DNA of 64,000 nucleotides from NCBI GenBank assembly GCA_049340005.1, contig JBMPIY010000006.1, one strand, 5' to 3'. A program made the translations under genes and the position numbers. Under the pieces are notes generated by a model that had not been told where the DNA came from, ran no database searches, and worked only from the letters and a program-made list of their open reading frames with translations. Below, piece by piece: positions 1 to 8,217 of the stretch (position 1 is the stretch's first letter; every line of letters begins with the position of its first letter). The DNA is from CAXBDP01 sp963974465. Lineage in GTDB: Bacteria; Bacteroidota; Bacteroidia; Cytophagales; Cyclobacteriaceae.

Positions 1-132
1 GAAGTGCAGCCGGGAGATACGCTGTCGGCCATTTCCAGAAGAACTGGTGCAAGTGTCGCCAATATCAAAGATTGGAATGGCTTGAAAGATGATATTATCC
101 ACCCCGGACAAAAACTTCGAATTAAGCTGTAA
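1..132 (+). CDS. LysM-domain protein, C-terminal end only (partial)
   Basis: Frame 1 is open from the left edge to a TAA at 130-132 and gives 43 residues. They read like a LysM repeat: the PGDTLSAISRRTG segment, an N-I-K-D-W-N-G-L segment, and the closing HPGQKLRIKL. LysM domains bind N-acetylglucosamine-containing glycans such as peptidoglycan, so the complete protein is probably an envelope protein or cell-wall hydrolase. The repeat sits at the very C-terminus, which is common for LysM proteins. The rest of the gene lies outside the window, so the enzymatic part, if any, cannot be judged. Confidence 0.8.
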   Translation, partial: EVQPGDTLSAISRRTGASVANIKDWNGLKDDIIHPGQKLRIKL

Positions 133-211
133 AAATTTATTTTGATTGTATAATTGCAAATCGCTTAGCTCGTTTAAGAAGCTGTATTTTTAATTTAATA
201 GATATCCGATC

Positions 212-1162
212 TTGCGTTTCTTTTTAATTTCACTATTCATCTTCATTTTTTCAATTCCTATCTATGCGCAAAGTGATACTACTAAAGCGGTGGTAGAGGT
301 CGATTCTGTTTTGGCAGCAGACACTGTGAAGTATTGGTCTAAAACAGGGAATTTCAGACTCAATTTCAGAAACGTAACTTTGAAAAACTGGAATGCGGGT
401 GGATCGAGCAATATTTCTGTAGGAGGAGAATTGCGATTAGGAGCTGTTAAGGAGAAGGAAGATATTACATGGACAAGTGATTTGCTGTTTGCTTATGGCT
501 TGATTCGCGAAAGTAGCAGTGATTTTCCTTTCAAAAAGAATGACGACCGTATTTTACTCAACACTAAATACAGTCATAAAATCAACGAAACTTGGTCGCT
601 TTCATCCATTTTAAACTTCCGTACTCAATTCGACGATGGTTATAGATATCGAAGAGATGCAAACGCCGATAGAGAAACGCGTACTTTCTTATCCACTTTT
701 ATGGCTCCAGGTTACTTGCAAGGCTCCCTTGGACTTACCTTGAAAAAGGTAGAATGGTATTCCGTGACTATGGCTCCCTATACAGGAAAGCTCACCTTTG
801 TGTGGAATGATAGCCTTTCGAATGCAGGAGCCTTTGGTGTGGAAAAGGGCGAAAAAAGCAGATTGGAAGCTGGTTCAAGTATTACGACATCCATTAAGAA
901 AACGCTTTTTGAAAATGTAAAAATCACCAGCTTGCTCAACTTGTTTGCCGGCTATGAATCGTTCGAAAAAGTGGATGTGAACTGGGAAGCCTTGCTGGAA
1001 TTGAAGGTAAATAAATTTATCACATCTAGTGTATCGGCAGTGCTTATTTACGATGAGGATATTGATGTGAAACGGGATGATGGCACCACTGGGCCAGCCG
1101 TTCAATTTCAGAATGTAATCAACGTTGGATTTAGTCTCGACCTGAATGGGAATGGGAAGTAA
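212..1162 (+). CDS. DUF3078-type outer-membrane protein
   Basis: 316 residues beginning at a TTG codon. A signal peptide is clear (MRFFLISLFIFIFSIPIYAQ, cleavage after the A-Q region). The mature part is rich in alternating hydrophobic/aromatic strands (NFRLNFRNVTLKNWNAGGSSNIS, TKYSHKINETWSLSSILNFRTQ), the pattern of a small beta-barrel. The early W-x-x-GG-S-S segment and overall length fit the DUF3078 family of Bacteroidota, whose function is unknown. It lies 79 bp after the LysM gene, with no terminator seen between them, so the two may be cotranscribed. The family call is from recognition, not a search. Confidence 0.7.
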   Translation: MRFFLISLFIFIFSIPIYAQSDTTKAVVEVDSVLAADTVKYWSKTGNFRLNFRNVTLKNWNAGGSSNISVGGELRLGAVKEKEDITWTSDLLFAYGLIRESSSDFPFKKNDDRILLNTKYSHKINETWSLSSILNFRTQFDDGYRYRRDANADRETRTFLSTFMAPGYLQGSLGLTLKKVEWYSVTMAPYTGKLTFVWNDSLSNAGAFGVEKGEKSRLEAGSSITTSIKKTLFENVKITSLLNLFAGYESFEKVDVNWEALLELKVNKFITSSVSAVLIYDEDIDVKRDDGTTGPAVQFQNVINVGFSLDLNGNGK

Positions 1163-1197
1163 GAGGTTTTTTGCTCAATTGAATTGTTGACAGATCT

Positions 1198-1536
1198 TTA
1201 AAATTCATTTTTTACTATGCTTTGAATTACTTTTTCTAAATCATCCAAATCTTGGGTGGCATAGTAAATCCTTTCCATTTTCACACCATGATAAACGTGA
1301 ATAATGAAATTTCTGAATGATTTTGGAATATGCCATGGATAATCATATTTGGATAAAATACGTTCATCAGTATGTCTTATCGCTTCACCAATGATCAAAA
1401 ACTGATATTGTATTGCACTTTGAATTTTTATATCAACTAAAAATGCGGCTTCGTCCACATCGGCTACAAACTCCTTGATTAACTTAATAGCTTCAAGAAC
1501 ATGCTCAAATCTTTCTTTAGGGTTTGGCTTAACCAT
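1198..1536 (-). CDS. hepT: HepT-like HEPN toxin (DUF86)
   Basis: 112 residues, all alpha-helical in character. It carries the HEPN RNase motif RX4HXY as R75-NFII-H80-V-Y82, followed by HGV. In the characterised HEPN/MNT systems R and H form the RNase site and the Tyr is the residue modified by the partner nucleotidyltransferase. Length is typical for HepT. The start overlaps the end of the upstream antitoxin gene by 8 bp, so translation is probably coupled and the antitoxin is made first. Predicted role is an RNase toxin kept inactive by AMPylation; that this copy is active is inference, but all motif residues are intact. Confidence 0.88.
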   Translation of the reverse strand: MVKPNPKERFEHVLEAIKLIKEFVADVDEAAFLVDIKIQSAIQYQFLIIGEAIRHTDERILSKYDYPWHIPKSFRNFIIHVYHGVKMERIYYATQDLDDLEKVIQSIVKNEF

Positions 1537-2119
1537 AGATTTTTAACAGGTTATTTTTAGCCGATTTCAGCGCAAATTCCTCTAATTGCCCTTTTTCGAC
1601 AAGATCTACCTTTCTGTCAATTTTGTTTTCTATGTTGTGGGCAATATCCAGTAGGTCAAACATAGAATATTGTTTCTTGTCATTGAACTCGATAATAATA
1701 TCTACATCACTTTCTGGTTTTTCTTCACCAATTGCCATCGATCCATAAAGCCAAGCAGCGGCAACTCTTCCGTCTATTTGCAGCACCTTTTTGATTTCAG
1801 TTACGATTGCAGCTAAGTTCTTTTTGGTGGGAGATAGATAGCCAATTTTTTCCTCAGCCACTTGCAAAGCTCTTAAAGCCACATCTTCGTCTCCAACTTC
1901 ATACAGTAGTTTGTCCGAAAGCCATGCAACGAGTAAATCACTTTCCTTCACATTAAAATATTGCGCAAGTTTTACAACAGTTCCGCGGCTTGCATTGCGT
2001 TGCCCTCTTTCAATTTTGCTCAAAATGGCCTGGTCAATATCGAGATATGCAGCAACTGTCCTTAGGGGCAATTCCTTTTCTAAGCGGAGTTTTCTTATCG
2101 TTTCACCTAGGCTATCCAT
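1529..2119 (-). CDS. XRE-repressor/MNT-nucleotidyltransferase fusion antitoxin
   Basis: 196 residues from the chosen ATG at 2119 (MDSLGETIRKLR); the frame is open further up to 2173, but that part is not HTH-like and would cover the likely operator. Residues 1-65 are a Cro/C1-type HTH (LRTVAAYLDIDQAILSKIERGQRN). Residues 115-195 are a minimal nucleotidyltransferase: LYGSMAIGEEKPESDVDII contains the GSX10DXD motif (G126, S127, D138, D140), with a further carboxylate in RKVDLV. MntA-type enzymes AMPylate the HepT Tyr. Here the antitoxin enzyme and the transcriptional autoregulator are one polypeptide. A palindrome lies upstream at 2155-2175. Such fusions exist in databases but are less usual than stand-alone MntA. 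Confidence 0.85.
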   Translation of the reverse strand: MDSLGETIRKLRLEKELPLRTVAAYLDIDQAILSKIERGQRNASRGTVVKLAQYFNVKESDLLVAWLSDKLLYEVGDEDVALRALQVAEEKIGYLSPTKKNLAAIVTEIKKVLQIDGRVAAAWLYGSMAIGEEKPESDVDIIIEFNDKKQYSMFDLLDIAHNIENKIDRKVDLVEKGQLEEFALKSAKNNLLKIYG

Positions 2120-2154
2120 ATTCATTATCCACAGTGAGAATTTTGCAAAAATTA

Positions 2155-2175
2155 TTTTGACTAATTTTGTCAAAA
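2155..2175. promoter_or_regulatory. Candidate operator of the HTH-MNT/HepT operon
   Basis: Perfect inverted repeat TTTTGAC-N7-GTCAAAA, 36 bp upstream of the ATG chosen for the fused antitoxin. The 21-bp dyad size and position fit binding by a dimeric XRE domain and hence autorepression. A related half-site (TTTTGC) lies closer to the gene at 2141-2146. No binding evidence is available. Confidence 0.45.
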
Positions 2176-2726
2176 ATACTTAAAAATTTGAAAAACTCAC
2201 TGACGCGTTTTTGCAAAGTGTGCCTATCTATTTTCTTTTCTACCGAATCAATTGCAATTGGCTTATATAACCTGTGCATTTTTTCGCTTCTCTTGTATAC
2301 CGGATTGCAAATCCTGGAATTGAACCAGCAATCTTTGCAAAAGCGCTTCAGAATAAATCGAAAAATATCATAGCTATCATTCAATCAATATCATCCCTAC
2401 CTAAGAAAGGCAAGATGGTTAGACAATTCGTAAGCTTTATTTGAGATTCAAATTGTTGTGAATATTGGATAATTAAATAAGATGTCCTAGGAATTTGATT
2501 GTTGTTGTAAAGGGTAAGTTTTGTTCATCATCAATTTTGACCGTTCATTTTGTCATTTTGCTATTTTATCGATCTCTTATTTTTATAAAATTAGTTATAA
2601 AATTAGATTTATAATCTAATCAAGTAACGAAAAAGCTTAAAAACTCTTTCATCAGAAGTAGCTTGTGGGGATATGATTCCTACGGGAGTCATTATTTGAT
2701 AGAATAAATTGTAATCCAACCATCGA
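2176..2726. other. Long AT-rich intergenic region, no convincing gene
   Basis: About 550 bp between the toxin-antitoxin operon and the DUF4221 lipoprotein gene. Short ORFs on both strands (2167-2373 plus, 2112-2384 minus) overlap each other, have unbiased composition and resemble nothing I know, so I do not call them. The only structure seen is a tandem 12-mer and palindrome near 2583-2620. This could be a decayed gene region or the leader of the lipoprotein gene. Confidence 0.5.
2583..2620. repeat. Tandem TTATAAAATTAG pair plus adjoining palindrome
   Basis: TTATAAAATTAG occurs twice back to back (2583-2594, 2595-2606). The second copy runs into the palindrome ATTAGATT-TAT-AATCTAAT (2602-2620, 8-bp arms). 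It is about 105 bp upstream of the DUF4221 gene. It could be an operator or a weak hairpin; AT-richness makes chance occurrence possible. Confidence 0.4.
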
Positions 2727-3842
2727 ATGATACGGTTATTTTCTGGCCTTTGCTTATTCTTATGCATTAACTTTATGTCCTGTACCTCCGAGAAGGGAGT
2801 GCAAGACATTTCCTTTGCTCAGCCTGATACTTTAGTCATTCAAACTAATGTAAATTTTTTAACATATTATGATCGAAGTTATACTTCTACCATTGAGGAA
2901 GATCAAATTATTTTTTATGGCTTTAATCATACTCGAAACACGATTGATAGAATAAACCTTAGTACGGGTGAGATTGCCAATTTCAAACCTTGTGATCCAC
3001 TTGTCAGCCTTTATTCAGGTTCAGCTGTTGGTGTTTATGGACAAGACATAATTGTTCAGAATTTTCGTACTAACTATCAACATTTTCAGATCAACAAAGA
3101 AAAAAACTGCTTAAAACTAATAGCGGAAATTGATTCCAAAAGTTTAGCTGGAAATAGTATTGTTGTGAATCCAGGTTTAGATATAACAATCTCCCCATCA
3201 ATTAAACCTGCGTGGGTAAACCAGGAATTCATAGAAAGTTTTTACCCATTTGTGTTTGATGAAATTCCAAGGATGGTTAAGATAAACCCAGACAGCAAAA
3301 CTGTTAGAGCATTGGACGTAGCATTGCCGGATGAAATAAAAGAAAGACTTAGGCCATTCACGGATATAGCCAAACCCTTAGTCAGTGCTATTGATGATAC
3401 TAAGGTCGCCTTTATCTTTCCTTTTTCAGATTTACTTTTTACTTACAATCTCACTGAAAAAAAAATAAATTTTGCATCGGCACCTGGTGAATTCATTAAA
3501 GGAGAGGTTGAATTGCCAGGTGAAAATGAAGACTTACGGGTCTGGCACGTTAGAAGGAGCAATTTTTTTCACAATCTGATATGGGATCCTTCCCGAAGAG
3601 TTTTTTATCGTGTTGAGGTTACATATAATCCTAATGAAGATTTAAAGAAACCCAGTTTCTTTTTTAACCGTCATCATATCTCTGTAATTTCTGAAAATTT
3701 GAGTTTAATTGGTCAAGTAAAGGTTCCAAAAAACTGCTTCTCCATTCCCATCCCAATGGGTGATAGGCTTTATTTTATGTTAGCTCAAAACATGGAAGAG
3801 GATGCTATTATGTTTGTTGGCATTCCTACACCTGAGAATTAG
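2727..3842 (+). CDS. DUF4221-like lipoprotein
   Basis: 371 residues from an ATG at 2727. The N-terminus is a lipoprotein signal: a basic/hydrophobic stretch ending in NFMSC, the Cys being the lipidation site around residue 19. The rest alternates short beta strands with segments such as IIFYGFNHTRNTIDRINLSTGEI and GVYGQDIIVQNF, consistent with a TolB-like six-bladed propeller. The family DUF4221 (frequent in Cytophagales, often in several copies) is suggested by length and style. Function is unknown. It stands alone: the next gene is on the other strand and begins 278 bp later. Confidence 0.6.
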   Translation: MIRLFSGLCLFLCINFMSCTSEKGVQDISFAQPDTLVIQTNVNFLTYYDRSYTSTIEEDQIIFYGFNHTRNTIDRINLSTGEIANFKPCDPLVSLYSGSAVGVYGQDIIVQNFRTNYQHFQINKEKNCLKLIAEIDSKSLAGNSIVVNPGLDITISPSIKPAWVNQEFIESFYPFVFDEIPRMVKINPDSKTVRALDVALPDEIKERLRPFTDIAKPLVSAIDDTKVAFIFPFSDLLFTYNLTEKKINFASAPGEFIKGEVELPGENEDLRVWHVRRSNFFHNLIWDPSRRVFYRVEVTYNPNEDLKKPSFFFNRHHISVISENLSLIGQVKVPKNCFSIPIPMGDRLYFMLAQNMEEDAIMFVGIPTPEN

Positions 3843-3936
3843 GAGTTTTTATTCTAATCAGTCTAACTGGCGCGTTTTTGGAGATTGGCTAAATATTAAT
3901 TGATTTCTAATTCTATTTTCGGATGACTATGCGGGA

Positions 3937-4105
3937 GGATGATTTGTGCTTTTCCATTATCCCACGGTTGAAACCATGGGCTATGGCCATTTTCCTTTCA
4001 CTAAAAAAAATCCGTGAAATCTGTTAATCTGTGAAATCCCTGCCTGACAGGCGTGATTCAGACAATTGTCCAGAAGGATGATTTGTGCAATTCCATTACC
4101 CTATA
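3937..4105. repeat. Intergenic mosaic of small repeats (REP-like)
   Basis: An imperfect direct repeat of about 26-45 bp begins at 3937 and again at 4076 (both GGATGATTTGTGC-N2-TTCCATTA-N-CC, followed by a shared GAAACC). The first copy runs into an imperfect hairpin, CCCACGGTT-GA-AACCATGGG (3961-3980, one mismatch). Between the copies are three and a half tandem 9-mers of the type AATCTGTGA (4009-4040) and the short palindrome GCCTGACAGGC (4042-4052). No ORF fits. It resembles the small non-coding repeat debris often found between Bacteroidota genes. Confidence 0.6.
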
Positions 4106-4120
4106 GTGGAAACCTCAGCC

Positions 4121-4978
4121 TTACTTCTCGTAAGTATAAAATCCCTTACCGCTTTTTCTGCCATGAAATCCGGCATCTACTTTCTGTTGCTGTATTCTAC
4201 TTGGGCGGAATTTTGAATCTTGATAGAAGGAGTTGAACATCGAAGTAGTCACTGAAAAATTGGTGTCCACACCGATTAAGTCCATCAAACGGAAAGGACC
4301 CATTTTGAACCCACTCGCTTCCATCAATCTGTCTATGCTTTCGTGTGAGGCTACATTTTCTTCAAGCACTTTGAGGCTTTCCACATAGAAATGACGGGCA
4401 ACACGGTTTACGATAAAGCCAGGAGCATCTTTGGCCATTACTGGAGTTTTGCCCAGTTTCAAAGCAAGCTCATAAATAGTATTGGCTACTTGTTCATCAG
4501 TGGCGGCACCGCTAATTACTTCTACCAATTTCATGATATGCGCAGGATTGAAAAAGTGCATGCCAACCAAATTCTGTGGGCGACTCAATCCAGCACCAAT
4601 TTGAGTAATCGGGATGGACGAAGTATTGGTTGCCATGATGCAATGCTCATGGTTGATTTCTTCCAATTTGCGGAAAATGCTCAATTTCACATCCAGTTTT
4701 TCCACTACCGCTTCCACGATCAAATCGGCTTTGCAATCTTCAAGCTTTTCTACATAGCTCAGGTTTTTGAGCGTAGCTGCTTTACCAGCTTCATCGAGTT
4801 TACCAATTTCAATAGCCTTATTCAGGTTCTTTTCTATTTGCTTGGCAGCTTTCTCAAGCATAGCGGTAGATATATCGAACAGCATACAAGTGAATCCATT
4901 CATGGCCGCCACTTGTGCGATGCCCAATCCCATTGTTCCTGCGCCTATTACTGCTATACTTTTGATCTGCTGCGTCAT
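4121..4978 (-). CDS. 3-hydroxybutyryl-CoA dehydrogenase
   Basis: 285 residues, the standard length of the single-function family. The N-terminal Rossmann fold shows GAGTMGLGIAQ (residues 12-22, dinucleotide-binding GxGxxG). The middle carries ATNTSSIPIT and the catalytic HFFNPAHIMKLVEV (the His of the His-Glu pair). The C-terminal helical domain has GFIVNRVARHFYVES and ends GRKSGKGFYTYEK, all characteristic. It oxidises (S)-3-hydroxyacyl-CoA with NAD(P) in fatty-acid or butyrate-type metabolism. No beta-oxidation partner gene is adjacent; pheS follows the same strand upstream with a 37-bp gap. Confidence 0.93.
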   Translation of the reverse strand: MTQQIKSIAVIGAGTMGLGIAQVAAMNGFTCMLFDISTAMLEKAAKQIEKNLNKAIEIGKLDEAGKAATLKNLSYVEKLEDCKADLIVEAVVEKLDVKLSIFRKLEEINHEHCIMATNTSSIPITQIGAGLSRPQNLVGMHFFNPAHIMKLVEVISGAATDEQVANTIYELALKLGKTPVMAKDAPGFIVNRVARHFYVESLKVLEENVASHESIDRLMEASGFKMGPFRLMDLIGVDTNFSVTTSMFNSFYQDSKFRPSRIQQQKVDAGFHGRKSGKGFYTYEK

Positions 4979-5015
4979 AATTTCAATTGGTTAATAAGGT
5001 TTTTATCCTCCCGCT

Positions 5016-6032
5016 TTATGTAAACTGCTTGAGGAATCGGACGTCATTTTCGGTGAAAAGTCTCAAATCCTTTATTTGATATTTCAGCATGGTAATGCGC
5101 TCCAAACCCATTCCAAATGCAAATCCCGTATATTTTTTACTGTCAATACCACAATTTTCTAAAACATTCGGATCTACCATGCCACAGCCTAATATTTCTA
5201 CCCAGCCCGAGTATTTACATACATTGCAGCCTTTGCCGCCACATATTTGGCAAGAGATATCGCATTCAGCGCTTGGCTCAGTAAATGGGAAATAGGAAGG
5301 ACGAAGACGGATTTTCACATCCTTGTCGAAGAACTCTTTGGCGAAATGATAAAGCGTTTGTTTCAAATCTGCAAAGCTTACATTCTCATCTACATACAAA
5401 CCTTCCACTTGGTGGAAAATACAATGCGCCCTTGCCGAAATAGCTTCATTCCGAAATACACGTCCCAATGAAAGTGTGCGAATGGGTGGTTTTTGATTTT
5501 CCATCACCCGTACCTGTACCGATGAGGTATGAGTACGCAATGCAATATCTGGATTTTTCTCTACGAAAAACGTGTCCTGCATTTCACGTGCTGGGTGATT
5601 TTCGGGAAAATTTAATGCGGAGAAATTATGCCAATCGTCTTCGATTTCAGGCCCTTCCGAAGTATTGAATCCCAATCGGCCAAAAATTTCGATAATTCGG
5701 TTTTTGGTAGCGGTAATCGGGTGAATACTTCCCAAGCTATCAGGAATAGGCGGGAGGGTAAGATCAATGGGGGCGGCTATAGATTCATCCTTTTTGGCTT
5801 CCAGTGCATCGATAAGCTCTTTAAATTTTTCTTGTGCTGCATCCTTCACTCCATTGATGGCCGCGCCATAAGCTTTGCGTTCTTCAGGAGCTACACTTCC
5901 CATTTTGGCAAACAATTCTCCCACTATGCTCTTTTTACTTATAAAGCGCATTCTGAACTGCTCCAGCTCTTCTTCTGAATTGGCTGTGAAATTTTTAATT
6001 TCTTCTGTAATGGATTGTAACTCGACCAACAT
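5016..6032 (-). CDS. pheS: Phenylalanyl-tRNA synthetase alpha subunit
   Basis: 338 residues from ATG 6032 (MLVELQSITEEI); the frame is open to 6059 but the extra nine residues are not family-like. N-terminal coiled coil, then the class II catalytic core: motif 1 region HPITATKNRIIEIFGRLGF, motif 2 RTHTSSVQVRVM and RVFRNEAISARAHCIFHQVEG, and motif 3 FAFGMGLERITMLKY near the C-terminus. A CQICGGKGCNVCK segment is present. It pairs with PheT (not in the window) in a heterotetramer that charges tRNA-Phe. Confidence 0.96.
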   Translation of the reverse strand: MLVELQSITEEIKNFTANSEEELEQFRMRFISKKSIVGELFAKMGSVAPEERKAYGAAINGVKDAAQEKFKELIDALEAKKDESIAAPIDLTLPPIPDSLGSIHPITATKNRIIEIFGRLGFNTSEGPEIEDDWHNFSALNFPENHPAREMQDTFFVEKNPDIALRTHTSSVQVRVMENQKPPIRTLSLGRVFRNEAISARAHCIFHQVEGLYVDENVSFADLKQTLYHFAKEFFDKDVKIRLRPSYFPFTEPSAECDISCQICGGKGCNVCKYSGWVEILGCGMVDPNVLENCGIDSKKYTGFAFGMGLERITMLKYQIKDLRLFTENDVRFLKQFT

Positions 6033-6102
6033 AAAGATGTAAATTGAACTTGAAAGCAAAAATACACGGCATATCGTGAAATAAATAGTTATCTGATAGA
6101 AT

Positions 6103-6918
6103 ATGATAGATTCCAGTGAAAAGAATGGGTTTGAGATGAATTGGATTCCGAAGTTATTGGAAAGCTCGCGAGAAGCCGGTGATATTCTTATGCACTATTT
6201 CGATGGGCATAGTCCACTACGGGCAATGGAAAAAGCCGACGAAAGCCCAGTAACCCAAGCCGACTTGCAAGCCGATAAATTTATTAGAAAGGTGCTGTTG
6301 GACATTGCGCCGTCTATACCTGTGATTTCTGAAGAACATAGCCTGCCGAGCGATCAAGAGATTGCCAAATTCACTAACTTTTGGTTGGTCGATCCGCTAG
6401 ATGGCACGAGAGCTTTTATGCGTGGCTCGGGTGAATTCGCAGTCAATATTGCTTTTGTGCATCAACATGAACCTGTTTTTGGAATTATCTACTTACCATT
6501 TACTCAGCAGTTGTATTGGGGGCATGTGGGTAAAAATGCTTTTAGAAGCGAATCAATTACCAAGGATGGAAAAAATCCGCATACGGAGGAAATTAGCATT
6601 TCGGGTAAAAAGAAAGATTTAACGGCCATTTTGAGTCACATGTATGCACAAACAGAGCGGGAGGAAATATTGGTGAATTATCCTATTACCAAATGGGTAG
6701 GAGCCTCCAGTGCACTTAAGTTTTGTAGGGTAGCAGAAGGAGCCGCAGACTTGTACGCCCGAAAAGGTCGTACTATGGAATGGGATACCGCTGCCGGTCA
6801 AGCCATTATTGAGGCAGCGGGAGGAATAGTGACCAATCCATACACAGGAGAACGAATACGCTATAAAAAGCCTGGTATGGACAATGGCCCGTTTCTGTGT
6901 TCAGGGATGGGAAGTTAA
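6103..6918 (+). CDS. cysQ: 3'(2'),5'-bisphosphate nucleotidase (CysQ family)
   Basis: 271 residues; an internal ATG at residue 12 (MNWIPKLLESSREAGD) could be the true start and matches family N-termini better. Metal-site motifs of the inositol-monophosphatase superfamily are intact: SEEHSL (about residue 82), WLVDPLDGTRAFMRGSGEF (DPLDGT, about 95-112) and EWDTAAGQAIIEAAGG (WDxAA, about 226). The enzyme removes 3'-phosphoadenosine 5'-phosphate, a by-product of sulfate assimilation and acyl-carrier transfer. It starts 70 bp from pheS on the opposite strand and converges tightly on the sugar dehydrogenase gene. Two copies of the GCGGGAGG octamer fall inside it only 160 bp apart. Confidence 0.92.
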   Translation: MIDSSEKNGFEMNWIPKLLESSREAGDILMHYFDGHSPLRAMEKADESPVTQADLQADKFIRKVLLDIAPSIPVISEEHSLPSDQEIAKFTNFWLVDPLDGTRAFMRGSGEFAVNIAFVHQHEPVFGIIYLPFTQQLYWGHVGKNAFRSESITKDGKNPHTEEISISGKKKDLTAILSHMYAQTEREEILVNYPITKWVGASSALKFCRVAEGAADLYARKGRTMEWDTAAGQAIIEAAGGIVTNPYTGERIRYKKPGMDNGPFLCSGMGS

Positions 6919-6931
6919 TAAGGGTTTTTTC

Positions 6932-8197
6932 TTATAGCCTGGCATCAACTTTATCCTTCGGCAACATCCCTTTAATATCGAATACTACAGAATAAGTATT
7001 TTTCAGCGCATCGATATCTAAGGTCTTAAATTCCTGATGAGCTACTGCAAGAATTATCGCATTGTATGAACCTGTAGGTTTTTCTACTAGGTTGATTCCG
7101 TATTCGTGTTTCACCTCATCTTTGAGCGCATAAGGGTCATATACCTCTACGTTGATACTGAAATTACTCAGCTCTCTCACAATGTCTACTACTTTGGTGT
7201 TTCTGATATCAGGACAGTTTTCTTTGAAGGTGATGCCTAAAATCAAGGCTCTAGAATCTTTAATTTTATCGCCTTTTTGCACCATCAATTTCACCACTTT
7301 ATTAGCAATAAAAACGCCCATATTGTCATTGATCCGACGACCTGAAAGGATTACTTCCGGATAATAACCGAGACTTTCAGATTTTTGAGTGAGGTAATAG
7401 GGATCCACACTTATACAATGTCCACCTACCAAACCCGGACGAAATGGAAGGAAATTCCACTTAGTGCCAGCCGCTTCTAATACATCCAAGGTGTCGATGC
7501 CCATTCGATCGAAAATCAGCGATAGTTCATTCATAAAGCTGATATTCACATCGCGCTGAGAATTCTCAACAACTTTAGCCGCCTCAGCTACTTTCATAGA
7601 AGCAGCTTTGTGCGTGCCAGCTGTGATTATTTGCTTATAGAGTTGATCTACTTCTTCTGCAATATCCGGAGTGGAGCCGCTAGTTACTTTTTTGATAGTA
7701 GGCAGGCGATTTACCTTATCTCCAGGATTGATTCTCTCTGGTGAATAACCGCAATAGAAGTCCTGATTGAATTGCAGCCCGCTATACTTTTCAAGCATCG
7801 GTACACAATCTTCTTCTGTGCATCCAGGGTATACGGTCGACTCATATATCACGATATCGCCTTGCTTCAATATAGTCCCAATCATTTCAGAAGCTTTGAG
7901 CAAAGGCGTAAGATCAGGATTCTTGAAATCATCAACTGGCGTAGGTACAGTTACAATATAAATCTGGCATTCTTTGATGTCCTCAAGTTGAGAAGTAAAG
8001 CTTAAATGTTGGGCTTCTTTCAGTTCCTCACCATCTACTTCCAAAGTGCGATCGAAGCCATTATTAAGCTCAACCACACGCTCCTTATTGATATCGAAAC
8101 CAATTACTTCACGGATTTTGCCAAACTCTACCGCTAGGGGAAGGCCAACATAACCCAAACCAATTATACCTATTTTCTTATTGCTAGTTGATGTCAT
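6932..8197 (-). CDS. UDP-N-acetyl-sugar 6-dehydrogenase (WbpA/TviB type)
   Basis: 421 residues. Rossmann motif GLGYVGLPLAVEFG (residues 13-26); ESTVYPGCTEE in the middle; KVVENSQRDVNISFMNEL with the conserved E/N; and the catalytic-Cys segment FRPGLVGGHCISVDPYYLT (about 260-278). The sequence AGTKWNFLPFRPGLVGGHC is typical of the WbpA/TviB subgroup, which oxidises UDP-GlcNAc or UDP-GalNAc at C6, rather than UDP-glucose dehydrogenases. It follows the epimerase gene after 20 bp in one operon. Role: precursor supply for capsule, O-antigen or exopolysaccharide. Exact substrate is not settled by sequence. Confidence 0.88.
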   Translation of the reverse strand: MTSTSNKKIGIIGLGYVGLPLAVEFGKIREVIGFDINKERVVELNNGFDRTLEVDGEELKEAQHLSFTSQLEDIKECQIYIVTVPTPVDDFKNPDLTPLLKASEMIGTILKQGDIVIYESTVYPGCTEEDCVPMLEKYSGLQFNQDFYCGYSPERINPGDKVNRLPTIKKVTSGSTPDIAEEVDQLYKQIITAGTHKAASMKVAEAAKVVENSQRDVNISFMNELSLIFDRMGIDTLDVLEAAGTKWNFLPFRPGLVGGHCISVDPYYLTQKSESLGYYPEVILSGRRINDNMGVFIANKVVKLMVQKGDKIKDSRALILGITFKENCPDIRNTKVVDIVRELSNFSINVEVYDPYALKDEVKHEYGINLVEKPTGSYNAIILAVAHQEFKTLDIDALKNTYSVVFDIKGMLPKDKVDARL

Positions 8198-8217
8198 GAA
8201 TCTTATTGAATTATAAG

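Noticed and set aside
2112..2384. Small ORFs in the 2.2-2.7 kb intergenic region
   Set aside because: They overlap each other on both strands, have AT-driven composition and no signature.
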